Source: Saccoglossus kowalevskii (taxonomy: Eukaryota > Hemichordata > Enteropneusta > Harrimaniidae). From it: DNA of 24,086 nt. How positions within the stretch are numbered: the stretch's first letter is position 1; every line of letters starts with the position of its first letter. Under the pieces are notes generated by a model. That model did no database searches. It saw nothing but the letters and a program-made list of their open reading frames with translations, and was not told the DNA's origin. Location of the stretch: NCBI RefSeq assembly GCF_000003605.2, contig NW_003113970.1, forward strand, positions 36,168 to 60,253, in the 5' to 3' direction. A program made the translations under genes and the position numbers. Below, in pieces: positions 11,475 to 21,878 of the stretch.

Positions 11475-11934
11475 CGCCACGACCACCGTCCTTTAACATT
11501 GTCCATGCGATACAGTTTTTAGTAAATTGTTGCTTGCATCCTTCGCCAAAGGTTGTTTTGACATTCTGTTTTATTATTTGAAAACTTATGATAGATTATT
11601 TCAGTTCATAAAATCTTACTTGGGAATAGTTTGTATAACTATTACTGATTATCTCCTTATTTTCATAAATTTTGCGCATAAGTGAAATCTCTGAATTCTC
11701 TTCCAAATTTGCTTGCAGCTATGTTATTTTTGGCCGGAGCCATTTTAAGTCTTCAACACACATTACGCATATGTTATATTATTAGTATATTATTTCCGTA
11801 TTTTGTTAGAGCAGCAAGTGTTTCATATAGTTTCGGGAATATGAACGTCCTGCAACGTTAAATGTTACATCTACAAGACATGCCACACCACACTACACAT
11901 TTTATTGATATTAACATCTGTGAATTCTATGTAG

Positions 11935-13840
11935 TCGGCTCCCAATGTGTATGTGGATTTGAATACAGATCATGGTGCAATTTTGACGTTCATAATGCAC
12001 CTGAATATCAATGGTCGTTTAACGGGGTCGAGAACATGTATGACGTAACTACGGATTCAAACCAGGGTGAGTGTATATGTATTTTAATATACCACCGAAC
12101 GCAATTTGTACACGCATTCTTGTTTATCTATTGTATGCTCGACTAATTATTCCACAGTACGAGTAATATGAAATGTCAAGTTCACTTTTCTCTCAGACGG
12201 TCATTATGTTAATTTGTTTTTGTTTTTTTATCTTGAAGGTACTTTTGTATCAGTGAGCATGGTGGGTACAAACCAAAGGAAGGTCGCTAATGTAACAATG
12301 TTAGCATCGCTGTCATCCCCTGTATATGTACCTGGCAATTATTGCACAACGTTTTATTATTATATTGGCGATTCTGTTACAAAAATCACTGGTACCACGC
12401 TTCGTGTATGTTCGGAGCCGGTCATGGCAAATACTGCCCGTAAACAAACAGATGTGTGTAATACCATATGGTACATTGAAAGAAGTGAAAACTCAATACA
12501 TCAACGAGAAGGTAAATGGATTCTTGGCAAAGCGAATATATCTTCTTCATTGCCACACAGGGTGAGCTAACATTCAATATTTCAAATATAACACAATTGA
12601 TGTATCTTCAAATTCCAAACTAAAAGAATGCAAGACATGGTTTCACCATGACCAAATATCTCTTATGTCCGTGACGTGTTACTGCGGTAAACAGCCATGA
12701 AACATGAGGAAGTTCAGTTTGGTGATACACATTCATATATATTAACATGGTATGCATATTTGTATGACCTTCCATGTAAGTTCTATTCACGATTACTCCT
12801 CTCAGAGAAGATGTCTGTTCCACTGTCTATATTCATACAAATATAATTTCACAAAAATTAGCAGAAAACATCTGCAACGCCGTGAAAAGTGTTTGCATAT
12901 CGTCATGGCCTGCGCCTCACAAATGTTTGGACATGTAATTACCTGTAATGCGTGTCCTTAAAAGGCTAATTTGATAAACCACGTTACCATATTGTATTTA
13001 TCATAGTTTCAAGTTATTTTGCTCTCAGGCATAATTGAAATTAACAGATCCTATAGACTGGAATTTCTTTGTCGTCATAATGTATGAACTCCTACACGAC
13101 ATGAATATGTTCATTCTGTGTTATACACTTTGTGATCATAATCTACGAGATCTTACATAATGATACATAATGATTAAATGATACCCTTGAACCATTCACT
13201 TTGTGGTCATTATCTATGTAACTCATACACGATGAGGCCATGTACGCTTTGGCTATACACTCTGTGGCCATATTCAATAAGCTATTACGCGACGAGACCA
13301 CGTACTCTTGAATTATACTTTTTGTGGTCATAATATATGAACCGATACACAACGAGTCGTAACCTCTGCACGATGAGACTATGTACTCTTCGGCTATACA
13401 CTCTGTGCCTATGAGTCCGTGCGTGATGAGACATTGCCTTCTTTAGCTATATAATTTGTAGCCATAAGCTATGCATCCCTGCACGGCGAGGCCTTGTACT
13501 CTTGGGCTATACACTCTGTCGCTTTGAGCTCTTACGAGACGAGACCATGTACATTTGGATACACTGACTGTGTGGTCATAGTCGTAGAGCCTTCACACCA
13601 CGATACCATGCACTTTTGGATTAAATTCTGTGTGGCGATATGCCATGAAACATTACACGATATAACCAAATACTTTTGGACTGTATAATCATAATTAATA
13701 ACATTTCAACAACATGCGTTATTAATTTATTTTAGGTCGTATTCGAAGCAAGCCGACATAGATTACCGGAGGACACGACAATAGATTTTGCACTTGATGA
13801 TATATCTATAATAAGGAACCAAACGTGTAATGTACAGTGA
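11935..13840 (+). CDS. MAM-domain protein, three visible exons (5' end not found)
   Basis: Exons are 11935-12066, 12239-12561 and 13736-13840. They encode 185 residues that form one complete MAM domain, an extracellular adhesion/oligomerisation module. Exon A opens it with CVCGFEYRSWCNF and YQW. Exon B carries the LSSPVYVPGNYCTTFYYYIG core, then TLRV, IWYIE and GKWILGKANI. Exon C closes with VVFEASRH and IDFALDDISIIRNQTC. These match the canonical MAM order: CxFE, L.SP...CxxFxY, W..A, fEa, iAlDDi, C. Donors are GTGAGT and GTGAGC and both acceptors are pyrimidine-rich. The first intron splits a glycine codon (G|GT) and the second is in phase 0. The TGA at 13838-13840 comes five codons after the last cysteine, so there is no membrane segment. 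The acceptor before exon A is in phase 1, so at least one 5' exon, probably with a signal peptide or another domain, remains unidentified. It could be a small secreted protein or the end of a larger multidomain one. Confidence 0.85.
13050..13690 (+). repeat. degenerate minisatellite of about 60 bp in the last MAM intron (about 10 copies)
   Basis: Recurring landmarks in fixed order are ACGAGACCATGTACTCTTGG, then CTATACACTCTGTGGTCATA, then TATGAGC...TACAC. The CACTCTGTGG landmark or its variants appear near 13130, 13192, 13255, 13315, 13394, 13448, 13509, 13563 and 13624, usually 54-62 bases apart with two wider gaps (70 and 79 bases). Copies are strongly diverged, so the array is old. It lies wholly inside the 1174-base intron. 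Confidence 0.8.
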
Positions 13841-14866
13841 AGTTCAACTTTCAAAATGATTTGCTTCATCTCTACAATTACTGCATGTTTTGATTATTTA
13901 TCGAAATGTATAAATCATTTTTAAAAACATTCGATTTAGAAGAGTTTTCATTGGCTGGAGTACATTTTGGTACGCCAATTACCATTGAGTCTCTGTATTG
14001 TTCCCCTCAATCATGGACGATTTACATAGAATGAATCTCATCCAATGTATTCACATGCCTGTACATTAACCATTCGCAGCCGTATACATACATAACAAGT
14101 AGTATCAATGCTAAAGTTGTGCACGTAATGTTGAACATGCTTTTTTCAAGGTAGTCGGAAAATATCAGCCTGACCATTGTGGAATTTTATAAAATCGTTA
14201 TTCATCCGCTAAGGCATTATGATTGGCCAAGCTGTTTTAACTCTCATTTGAAAACGCTTATAATTATTTGATATAAAGAAATTCACGGCTTTCTGAATTG
14301 CAGCGTAAATCAGAACTGGAGAAATTAATAATTGATGATTTGTACTGTAAAACACATTGCTTATGTACAGTATTACAACAATTGTTAAATAACTTGGCAA
14401 TAACAGTTTTTTCTATCAACAATGTTTGCTGGTCAGTGATTTAACTGCATTGAATTGAAATGCACTAATAAATTTTGAGAAACGTGTTGAGTAGAGCCGT
14501 ATAACGTGCAACAAGTTTTTAATCAATGATTGTATTTTTAATTATTTTTTTGTGATTTTGTATTTACTGTGAACAGTGACTCAAGATGATTGAAATTATT
14601 CAGTACCTTTTTATATACTTGTATGTTATAAAATCTGTAATTATATATGGAAATCAGGAAGTATGTATTGTAAATTCTTGTCAGAGTATGGAATAGATCA
14701 GGATAATCATAGCAATACGTACAACAATATATTTTTGCTAGAATTCTTTCACACGACCCCATAACACGAGTCATTCTTATCTTTTTTTTATTAGCAAGTT
14801 TGTTCAATTCATCTATCTGATCGTTTCACAATTAGGTTCGTTGGGCTGACATTGTGACAATATAGA
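13841..14866. other. 3' flank of the MAM gene, no further gene
   Basis: AT-rich non-coding sequence. The minus-strand frames at 14209-14400 and 14538-14807 are rich in N, Y, I and K, as expected from AT-rich DNA, and show no domain. Confidence 0.45.
14467..14472 (+). terminator. candidate polyadenylation signal AATAAA for the MAM gene
   Basis: Canonical hexamer about 630 bases after the MAM stop codon, before the next repeat array. Position and strand fit, but such hexamers are frequent in this AT-rich DNA. Confidence 0.25.
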
Positions 14867-16000
14867 AAAAACAAGACAATGCCAACCTAATGCGAAGACA
14901 TTATATAAATGCCAAACAAAACCAATCGAGTGCAAAGACTATATAACAATGTCAAGGCAATGCCAACCTAATGCAAAGACAATATAAAAAGGTCGAGACA
15001 ATGTCAACCTAAATAAAGATAATCTAAAATGTCAAAACAATGTCAACCAAATGCGAAGACAATATAACAATGACAAGACAATGCCAACCTACTGTAGAGA
15101 CAATATAAAAATGTCAAACAATGCCAGTGTAGTGCAAAGACAATATACAAATGACAAAAAATGTCAACCTAAAGCAAAGGCAATATAAAGATGTCAAGAC
15201 AATGCCTACCTAGTGCAAAGATAATATAAAAAAGACAAGACAATGCCAACCTAATGCAAAGACAATATAATAATATCACGACAATGCCAACTTAGTGCAA
15301 AGACAATATAAAAATGTCAAATCAAAGCCAACCTAAAGTGAAGACATTCTAAAAATGTCAAGAAATTGCCAACCTAATGTAAAGACAATTTAAAATTGTT
15401 AAGACAATGCCAACCTAATGCAAAGACAGTATACAAATGTCAAGCAAATGCCAACCTAATGCAAAGACAATGTAAAAATGTAAAATCAATGCCAACCTAA
15501 TGTAAAGACAATCTAAAATTGTCAAGACAATGCCAACCAAATGCGAAGACAGTATAAAAATGACAAAACAATGCCAACCTAATGCAAAGACAATATAAAA
15601 ATGTAAAATCAATGCCAACCTAATGCAAAGACAATATAAAAAACAAGACAATACCAACTTAGTGCAAATACAATATAACAATTCAAGACAATGCCAACCT
15701 AATGCAAAGACAATATAAAAATGTCAAGACAATGCCAACCTAATGCAAAGACAAAATAAAAATGTTAAGACAATGCCAACCTAATGCAAAGACAATCTAA
15801 AAAATTACAAGACAATTCCAACCAAATGCGAAAACAGTATAAAAATGACAAAACAATGCCAACCTAATGCAGAGGCAATATAAAAATGTCAAGCCAATGC
15901 CAACCTAATGCAAAGACAATATAATAATATAACGACAATGCCAACCTAGTGCAAAGACAATATAAAAAAGACAAAACAATGCCAACCTAATGAAAATGTC
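14867..16000 (+). repeat. 41-bp minisatellite array 2 (about 27 copies)
   Basis: Same unit and orientation as the array at 4231-4702, but more than twice as long and more diverged at its left end. Higher-order order is visible: the variant AATGTAAAATCAATGCC occurs near 15477 and 15599, three units apart, and units with ACCAAATGCGAA recur. The variant GACAGTATACAAATGTCAAG near 15425 is shared with array 1. Long minus-strand frames here (for example 15415-15681) come from the periodicity and are not genes. Confidence 0.95.
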
Positions 16001-16013
16001 ATGTAATTTTAGA

Positions 16014-17645
16014 CTGTACAAGTCACCCAAATCAATATAAATAAACTATAATTATAATGTATGAAGTTCGAGGTTAAGAGTTAATACGTACATATTAATT
16101 ATATAGCATTGAAGAAACAGTTGCCTGAAAGATTTTGTTTTTGACATTCCTCTTGTTTGACAATTTGTGATAAGTGTGAGACGATAGTTCAAAGAGCTGT
16201 ACATGATTAGATATAAATAGCCCTAGTATTTGAATATTGGGATACAAATAAATTTAGTCGACTATTAGGAGGTACATGTTCTGCCAAGGATCAGAATTGT
16301 AATGTTTGAATTGTGGGTGATATTTCATTGTGGTTTAAATATTTTAACATTTGATAAGTTTATAGAATTATCTGAATTCATTCAAAGTAGGGCAACTGAC
16401 ACCCCTATAAACAAAATGGTTTGCTCATATTGACGCAATACGCAATTGACGTGGCTTACGTGTAGTTGCTGATTCTTTGTGATTTGGTCTTGGCATAATA
16501 AAAACGGATTTTGTTGCTTATTGGTGAGTGCCTGATACTAATTTTGTTTATAGCAATTTATAAATGTGTATAGTCACTAATCAGATGTTAAATGTGTGGT
16601 TATAGTTTGCTCATGGCCTGATAAATATAACACTTTGTACTGAGATTTCGGTTGGTGAAGACTAAGTGTGGTTTATATATAAATTATTAACTGCAACTAA
16701 GGGTTATCTAAACATGTGTCACCTTTTCGTGATCTATCATATCTCCATATACACCAAAGCTCAAGTTAATAATTACCTTGTCATCTCGAATTCATGAGTT
16801 TATTTGTAATGTGATTTGAGTGTCCGTGATCTTGTTGACAAACACTGTACCACGGCGTCCAACAAGGTGGTACAACAGTCCGGAACACGAGTAATTATAT
16901 ACTGAGATATTTATTCTATTTTCAATGTGTTTATAAAAAAAAGAATATTTTGAATGTCATTTAGTCCTCCAGTCTGTTTACTCAAATGGTACGCCTTATT
17001 TGTTTTATGTGACAATGGTTGGAGTGGATGCGATTTGCGATGCACGAGTGTAATATGTCCCGAAAATTCCTTCCTTTGGTTATTTTTCATTAATGTGGGG
17101 AGCCAGGGCTGGTGAACAAGAACATTTTGGTGTTGTTGCGTTTCGCGTATAGGAAGCCGGGAACCAGCGAAGTTCTCGTGTGACTTGTTATTGTTTGAAC
17201 CCAATTGGTTAATAAATTAAAATAAGACGTTCTGTCAGGTACAAGTTTAGTAAATAACTATACGGAAAGTGTATGCAGTGAGATTGTTTTGGACATCAAT
17301 TTATAAACTCAATTACTGAGTACAGTTTGACTAGTCGGAGGAACCATATTGGTAGACATATACATCTTTTTAATAGAAGGTTAATTTTTTTAGAGAAAAC
17401 AGGTCTAATTGCTCACTATGCCACGGTATAAAATAAAAGACCGATCACATTAGGTCAGTGTGATCAGTGATAATACAGTGTACACACATCATAGGTGATG
17501 TTATGCTTTTATCCCATATAAGCAAAGATCCCTTGAACTTTGAAAACGTTTAAAACACGCTTCAAGACACCTCAAGATATTTTTGGTTTTACATAAAAGT
17601 ATTAGTGTTCTTTGGAAATATATTAATTCGAATTGTTCCAATCTT
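16014..17645 (+). repeat. duplicated block A2 (copy of A1 at about 5826-7305)
   Basis: It follows the 41-bp array as A1 does, but only about 15 bases after the array, against more than 1 kb in the first cassette. It starts near ACTGTACAAGTCA and ends near TTCGAATTGTTCCAATC, the counterpart of TTTGAATTGTGCAATCA in A1. It has a longer left portion and several indels relative to A1. A 97-codon minus-strand frame at 16911-17204 inside it is not preserved in A1. Confidence 0.8.
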
Positions 17646-18115
17646 TGCTTGTACCCCATATCAGGTGCCTGCAAAGAATTGTAGCAATCTTTGCTTTTAA
17701 TCTCGGTTGTTTGAACGGAGACTCCGTCATTTGCATACTTTCAAATAAAATCAACATTGTTTTTATGTAAGATTTTGGCGATATTAATTTTATATTTTTC
17801 GCTTTCATAATCAACCACGAGAGTGTTGGTAGTGTGCTACATACTGTAGCGTCTAAACCCCTGTCGATGAACAGGATTGTAGGACAAGACATACAAATTA
17901 GATGCACATTTACAGCATGCTTTCCTCTCACTGGGTGTTACATTTTTATATTAGTACAATTGAGAAATTACAATGTTGAAGTTTACAGGTTTGCGCCGCT
18001 ATTTTTGCCCCATTATTTATACGACTGAGCCGATATGTTTATCCCCATTTTAAACGTTTTTAATAGTCAACGTTGATCCAGAAGTTTTCAACTGGCTTTC
18101 AAAATCCAGGCGAAT
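17646..18115. other. stretch before a small ORF; possible Ig-like exon not established
   Basis: A forward frame at 17834-18028 reads SKPLSMNRIVGQDIQIRCTF, which faintly resembles the B-strand region of an immunoglobulin V-type domain (GQ-x-I-x-x-C). The tryptophan and the second half with its paired cysteine are missing, and no clear flanking splice sites were found, so I do not call an exon. Confidence 0.15.
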
Positions 18116-18439
18116 ATGACAAAAAAATTAATGTTTTTTTTTTATAAACGATACGTTTATATTATAATACTAATAGCTATATTCGCCATCCAAGGTAGTA
18201 TCTGCGCTAATATTCTTACTTATGGGTACGACTCCTATAAAAGCCACACGCAATATGGCCATTCTAGGAGCAGCACTAGTGGATCATCGTCATGCTGTCC
18301 ACGCCCAGTACAGAGACATGAAAGTACCAACACTGAAACCCGTGGCTATAACTTCACGATTTCATACATTGAGTCCGAACGAGATGCAAAGCAAAGCGAG
18401 TATTTTAAAGGCGAACTAACGGACGACGAATATTTGTAA
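18116..18439 (+). CDS. hypothetical secreted or membrane-anchored protein, 107 residues
   Basis: The ATG at 18116 is the first after an in-frame TGA at 18074. The N-terminus has basic residues (TKK, YKR), then a hydrophobic run (YVYIIILIAIFAIQG) and a plausible signal peptidase site after SICA at about residue 32. The remaining 75 or so residues are polar: a Tyr/Ser/His-rich part with SSTSGSSSCCPRP, a sequon NFT, and an acidic C-terminus (GELTDDEYL). Its composition is more balanced than in the surrounding chance frames. No family is recognised. It may be a small secreted protein, the first exon of a split gene, or a type II anchored fragment. No polyadenylation hexamer was found before the satellite that begins about 200 bases later. 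Chance cannot be ruled out. Confidence 0.4.
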   Translation: MTKKLMFFFYKRYVYIIILIAIFAIQGSICANILTYGYDSYKSHTQYGHSRSSTSGSSSCCPRPVQRHESTNTETRGYNFTISYIESERDAKQSEYFKGELTDDEYL

Positions 18440-18642
18440 CTATTACAAAAATTGAAAGCTTTGCATTGCGATGCACTTCATGAACGCAAACTCCATATAG
18501 CCACTATTGACGCAAATTGCGAATGTTGTATGTCGCTACACATACGGTAACTATTAATGGCTTCCTCACCGACCAGAGCGCGCCACTGTCATACTACCCA
18601 GCCGAAAGACACAGCATTGCTAACTATGGTAGAAATTGTCAA

Positions 18643-19749
18643 ACTCAATTCATCACTCAATTCATTGTTCAATTCATCATTCAAATCATCGTGCAATTCA
18701 TCACTCAATTCATCACTCAATTCAGCACTCAATTCATCCCCGAATTTATCACTCGATTCTTCAATCAATTCACCAATTCATCTCAAAATTCATCACTTCA
18801 TCATTCAATTCATCACTCAATCCACCAATCAATCAATCAATTCAACATTCAATCACTTAATTCATCAATCATCACTCAATTCATCACTTTCTCACTCACT
18901 CAATTACTCACTCAATTCATCAGATAATTCATCACTCAGTTCATCACTCAATTCATCATTCAATTAATCCCTCAATTCATCAATCAATTCATCACTCATC
19001 ACCAAATTTATTAATCAATTCATAATGCATTCAATCACTCAATCAATCACTCAATTCAACAATCGAACTCTCAATTAATCAATGATCGCTCAATTCATAA
19101 CTTTATCACTCAATTCATCACTCAATTAATCACTCAATTTATCACTCATCCATTATTCAATCAAGTTATCACTCAATTTATCATTCAATTAATCAATCAT
19201 CACTGAATTCATCAATCATTACTCAATTCTTCACTCAATTCACCAATCAATTAATTACTAATTCATCACTCAATTCAACACCCAAATAATCAATCATTTC
19301 ATATCCCAATTTATCACTCAATTCATCACTCAGTTCATCACTCAATTTATCAATCATCACTGAATTCATCGATCACTGAATTCATCAATCACTAAATTCA
19401 CTCAACCATCAATCAATTTCCCAATACAACAATCAATTACTCAATTCATCAATCATCACTCAATTCATCAATCAATTCATCACCCAACTTATCACTCAAT
19501 TCATCAATTAATCACTAAATTCACTCAATCATCAATCAATTTCCCAATACAACAATCAATTACTCAATTCATCAATCATCACTCAATTCATCAATCAATT
19601 CATCACCCAACTTATCACTCAATTCATCAATTAATCACTCAATTCATCACTCAATTTATCAATTCATCGCTCACTTCATCACTCATTACCCAATTTATCA
19701 ATCAATTTATCATTAAATTAATCAATGAATTCATCACTCAATTCATCAC
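18643..19749 (+). repeat. minisatellite of about 12 bp (ATTCATCACTCA type), left arm of an inverted repeat
   Basis: More than a kilobase is built from ATTCATCACTCA and close variants (ATTCATCAATCA, ATTAATCACTCA). A higher-order duplication of 123 bases is visible at about 19396-19640, marked by TTTCCCAATACAACAATCAA at both ends of one period. Forward frames rich in H, S, I, Q, F and N across 18517-18967 come from the repeat and are not genes. The reverse complement of the same repeat is found at 23325-23521. Confidence 0.95.
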
Positions 19750-19841
19750 ATCTTATTGTGACATATCAGTTTCTTGGTAAATTTTACAATACATTAAATT
19801 TGAAAGACAGCTTTGAAAAACAAGACGTTGGAGTACGCAAA
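19731..19841 (+). repeat. unique part of the left inverted arm
   Basis: About 110 bases match the reverse complement of 23218-23335. The left copy lacks 16 bases relative to the right copy, and the gap is bordered by an ACAT repeat, which suggests a deletion by slippage or microhomology. Similarity stops at TACGCAA. Confidence 0.9.
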
Positions 19842-20600
19842 CAGTTTTAAACTAAATGTATATTTTAAATTGTTCGGCACTGTTTATTACACACACTTTT
19901 TTTATTGTTATTTCCGATACAACTTCAGCTTATGAGCGCCAAAAGCACATTTGTAGTAATAACGTAATGTATCCCAGTAATACGACAAAAGGGCACAAAA
20001 CATTAAGAATACTCATGCCATCTTAGTCAATATTGTAAATATCATAGTCTCTTAATTTGAAACCATAGAATACATACTTCGAATTTAAGAGGAATTTAAG
20101 GGGGAAATACATTGTATAAATGATGGGTATTTGTAAGGGGAAATTTTTCTCTTAAAACCATTGTATATAGGGAATTGGCAACACCAATGATATCGATCCA
20201 CAGTTGTTTTTTTCTGTAAAACACATAGATGCAGAGTCTTCTTTACTTTTGAATACTGTCCTTCCAAATAGAAACACGAAATCATTATCACAAAAGAACA
20301 TAATTATTAAAATTATAAAAATATTTTTATAGAGATTATTTTGCCAAACGAAAATGTTTGCAGACATTGTTGCGAAGTAGTGTCAAACGACATTTGTGTA
20401 AAAGCGAATATCTCCCTGGCAAACCTGCTAGTGAACGACATCAGTTAAAACGGATAGTTGGGTCAAGTGGTTTTATTTTTCCGTCCCTAAAGTCCCGGCG
20501 TAAAAGCGTACAGCCCGATGCCGATAAATTCAACTTTTTCTAGGTGCAGTGTAAACGAATTTGGGTCCGCTACGTCTCAAAATGGTACATGTGAATTTGA

Positions 20601-20665
20601 CAGTTGACAGTCCTCAATTTGTTTGTATACTAAATCGGCTAATTTGGCCTGAGGACTGTCGACAG
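20601..20665. repeat. short hairpin, 16-base arms and 33-base loop
   Basis: CAGTTGACAGTCCTCA at 20601-20616 pairs with TGAGGACTGTCGACAG at 20650-20665, with two mismatches. It could be the remains of a tiny MITE or a structured transcript. Confidence 0.6.
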
Positions 20666-20733
20666 TAAATCTAGAAATGGGATTGTCGAAGACTCATTAG
20701 GGTTGCTAATCGTTTGATGAGTACGCGTAAACG

Positions 20734-20748
20734 TGACGTCATATAAAT
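20734..20748 (+). promoter_or_regulatory. CRE palindrome TGACGTCA next to a TATA-like box
   Basis: A perfect cAMP-response element, TGACGTCA (20734-20741), is followed directly by TATAAAT (20742-20748). No coding sequence is visible downstream, so any transcript would be non-coding or belong to a mobile element. Chance is possible. Confidence 0.25.
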
Positions 20749-20782
20749 AATGAATAAATAATAAATAATAATAATAATAAAC
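20747..20782 (+). repeat. AAT-rich microsatellite
   Basis: AATAATGAATAAATAATA followed by a pure ATA/AAT run. A simple repeat just downstream of the CRE/TATA-like site. Confidence 0.85.
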
Positions 20783-20849
20783 TATTTGCTATAGGAAGCC
20801 GAGTGTTCATATAAATGACATTATTATATTCGTAAAACGAACCACAAAA

Positions 20850-21075
20850 CCGTCATTTGTAATCGTGAACTTTCATTTGTATTCGTGAAATCTCGATTTT
20901 ATTTCTACTATAAATGTACATTTGTGTTTGCAAAACCCTCGTTTGCAATCGTTAAATTTCCATTTGTAATTGCATTTGTTAAACCACCATTTTTCATTGT
21001 GTTTAGAATCTCCATTTGTATTTGTAAAATAACCATTCTTATTGGTAAAATATTTATTTATTTTCGTAAAACTAC
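20850..21075 (+). repeat. degenerate 20-28 bp repeat cluster (CCATTTGTATTCGTAAAA type), about nine copies
   Basis: Copies begin with CATTTGTA or close variants near 20852, 20873, 20917, 20939, 20961, 20990, 21013 and 21033, each followed by a TCGT/TTGT and AAA motif. The open frames on both strands here mirror this periodicity and are not genes. A second cluster lies at 22295-22425. Confidence 0.75.
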
Positions 21076-21878
21076 GCGCTTGTTCGATCTGTGTGAATTG
21101 AGGGCGTTGCACTTGAATGTATAAAAATGGCTAAAGACTAAGAGAGCAGAAACTCCAATCGTATTAGTGTTTATTGATTTGTTTTCGGTTTTCCATCGCC
21201 ATTTATATAATGATACTAAAGTTACGAAACTCGGCCGTCGTGAAATCGGAGTAAATGCAAAGCTACTCATGTGATCGTGAATGCAATGAATACCCCATTG
21301 TAGACCAAATAGTGATTTTGTATATCCCATCAGAGATCAAATTGTCACTAAATGTATTCAGTTATAGGTTGAATCTACTCATCACCCAGACTCATCAACT
21401 TCAGTGAATGATCAATCCAAGGGAATTAAGAACAAAACTAGAGTGTCTACTTTTCAATACAGCATTTTATTTGATTCACAAAAATAATTGTTGTTTGACA
21501 AAGAGATCAGGAACTGAACTTGCAGGAGGACCAGAAAATGACCAATAAACTCTAGAGGTCAACCACTATTTTGTGGACATTGATAATGTTTTGGATATTT
21601 TTTTATTATTATACATCTGTCACCGTAACGCCATAAGTTACAGCGTGCCGTAATTTTGCGGTATTTTACGGGGTATTTTCATACTACCATATTAGGAAAT
21701 GCGAATTCCAAATATGGAATGATTACGCGCGTAAGCGTCCTCTAATATTAAAAACAAACATGGCTGCCACCAGGATTTGACCGGACTCCATACAAAGAAG
21801 TTCGCTGATTCTGCTCTAAAATTTTTGGATTTCGGCATTCCATTGATGTATGCTTGGAAGGAAAAGATGTATAATAAT

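Larger units (their letters stand above)
10703..11934. other. region between the sulfotransferase and MAM genes
   Basis: This holds the 3' untranslated region of the first gene and presumably the promoter and first exon of the second. A short frame starting ATG at 11721 begins with a hydrophobic run (MLFLAGAIL) and could be part of a signal-peptide exon, but no convincing donor ends it in phase 1. An NRF1-like palindrome lies at 11462-11474. Confidence 0.4.

Noticed and set aside
15415-15681. Minus-strand 88-codon frame with repeated CIRLALILHFYIVFALGWH-like blocks
   Set aside because: The repetition follows the 41-bp array; three units (123 bases) keep the frame. No gene signals.
5826-17645. 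Blocks A1 and A2 as long terminal repeats of a retrotransposon
   Set aside because: No TG...CA ends, primer-binding site, polypurine tract, gag or pol; the interior holds ordinary intron-containing host genes.
17623-17931. Minus-strand 102-codon frame
   Set aside because: It partly overlaps the end of block A2 and has no domain; treated as chance.
17834-18028. Possible immunoglobulin-like exon
   Set aside because: Only a GQDIQIRC-like stretch fits; the core tryptophan, second cysteine and splice sites are missing.
18517-18967. Three overlapping forward open frames rich in Ser, His, Ile, Asn and Gln
   Set aside because: They are translations of the 12-bp-type minisatellite; a unit length divisible by three keeps frames open.
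20873-21124. Open frames on both strands over 20873-21124
   Set aside because: Both reflect the degenerate CATTTGTA repeat and read as low-complexity Phe/Lys or Asn/Lys sequence.
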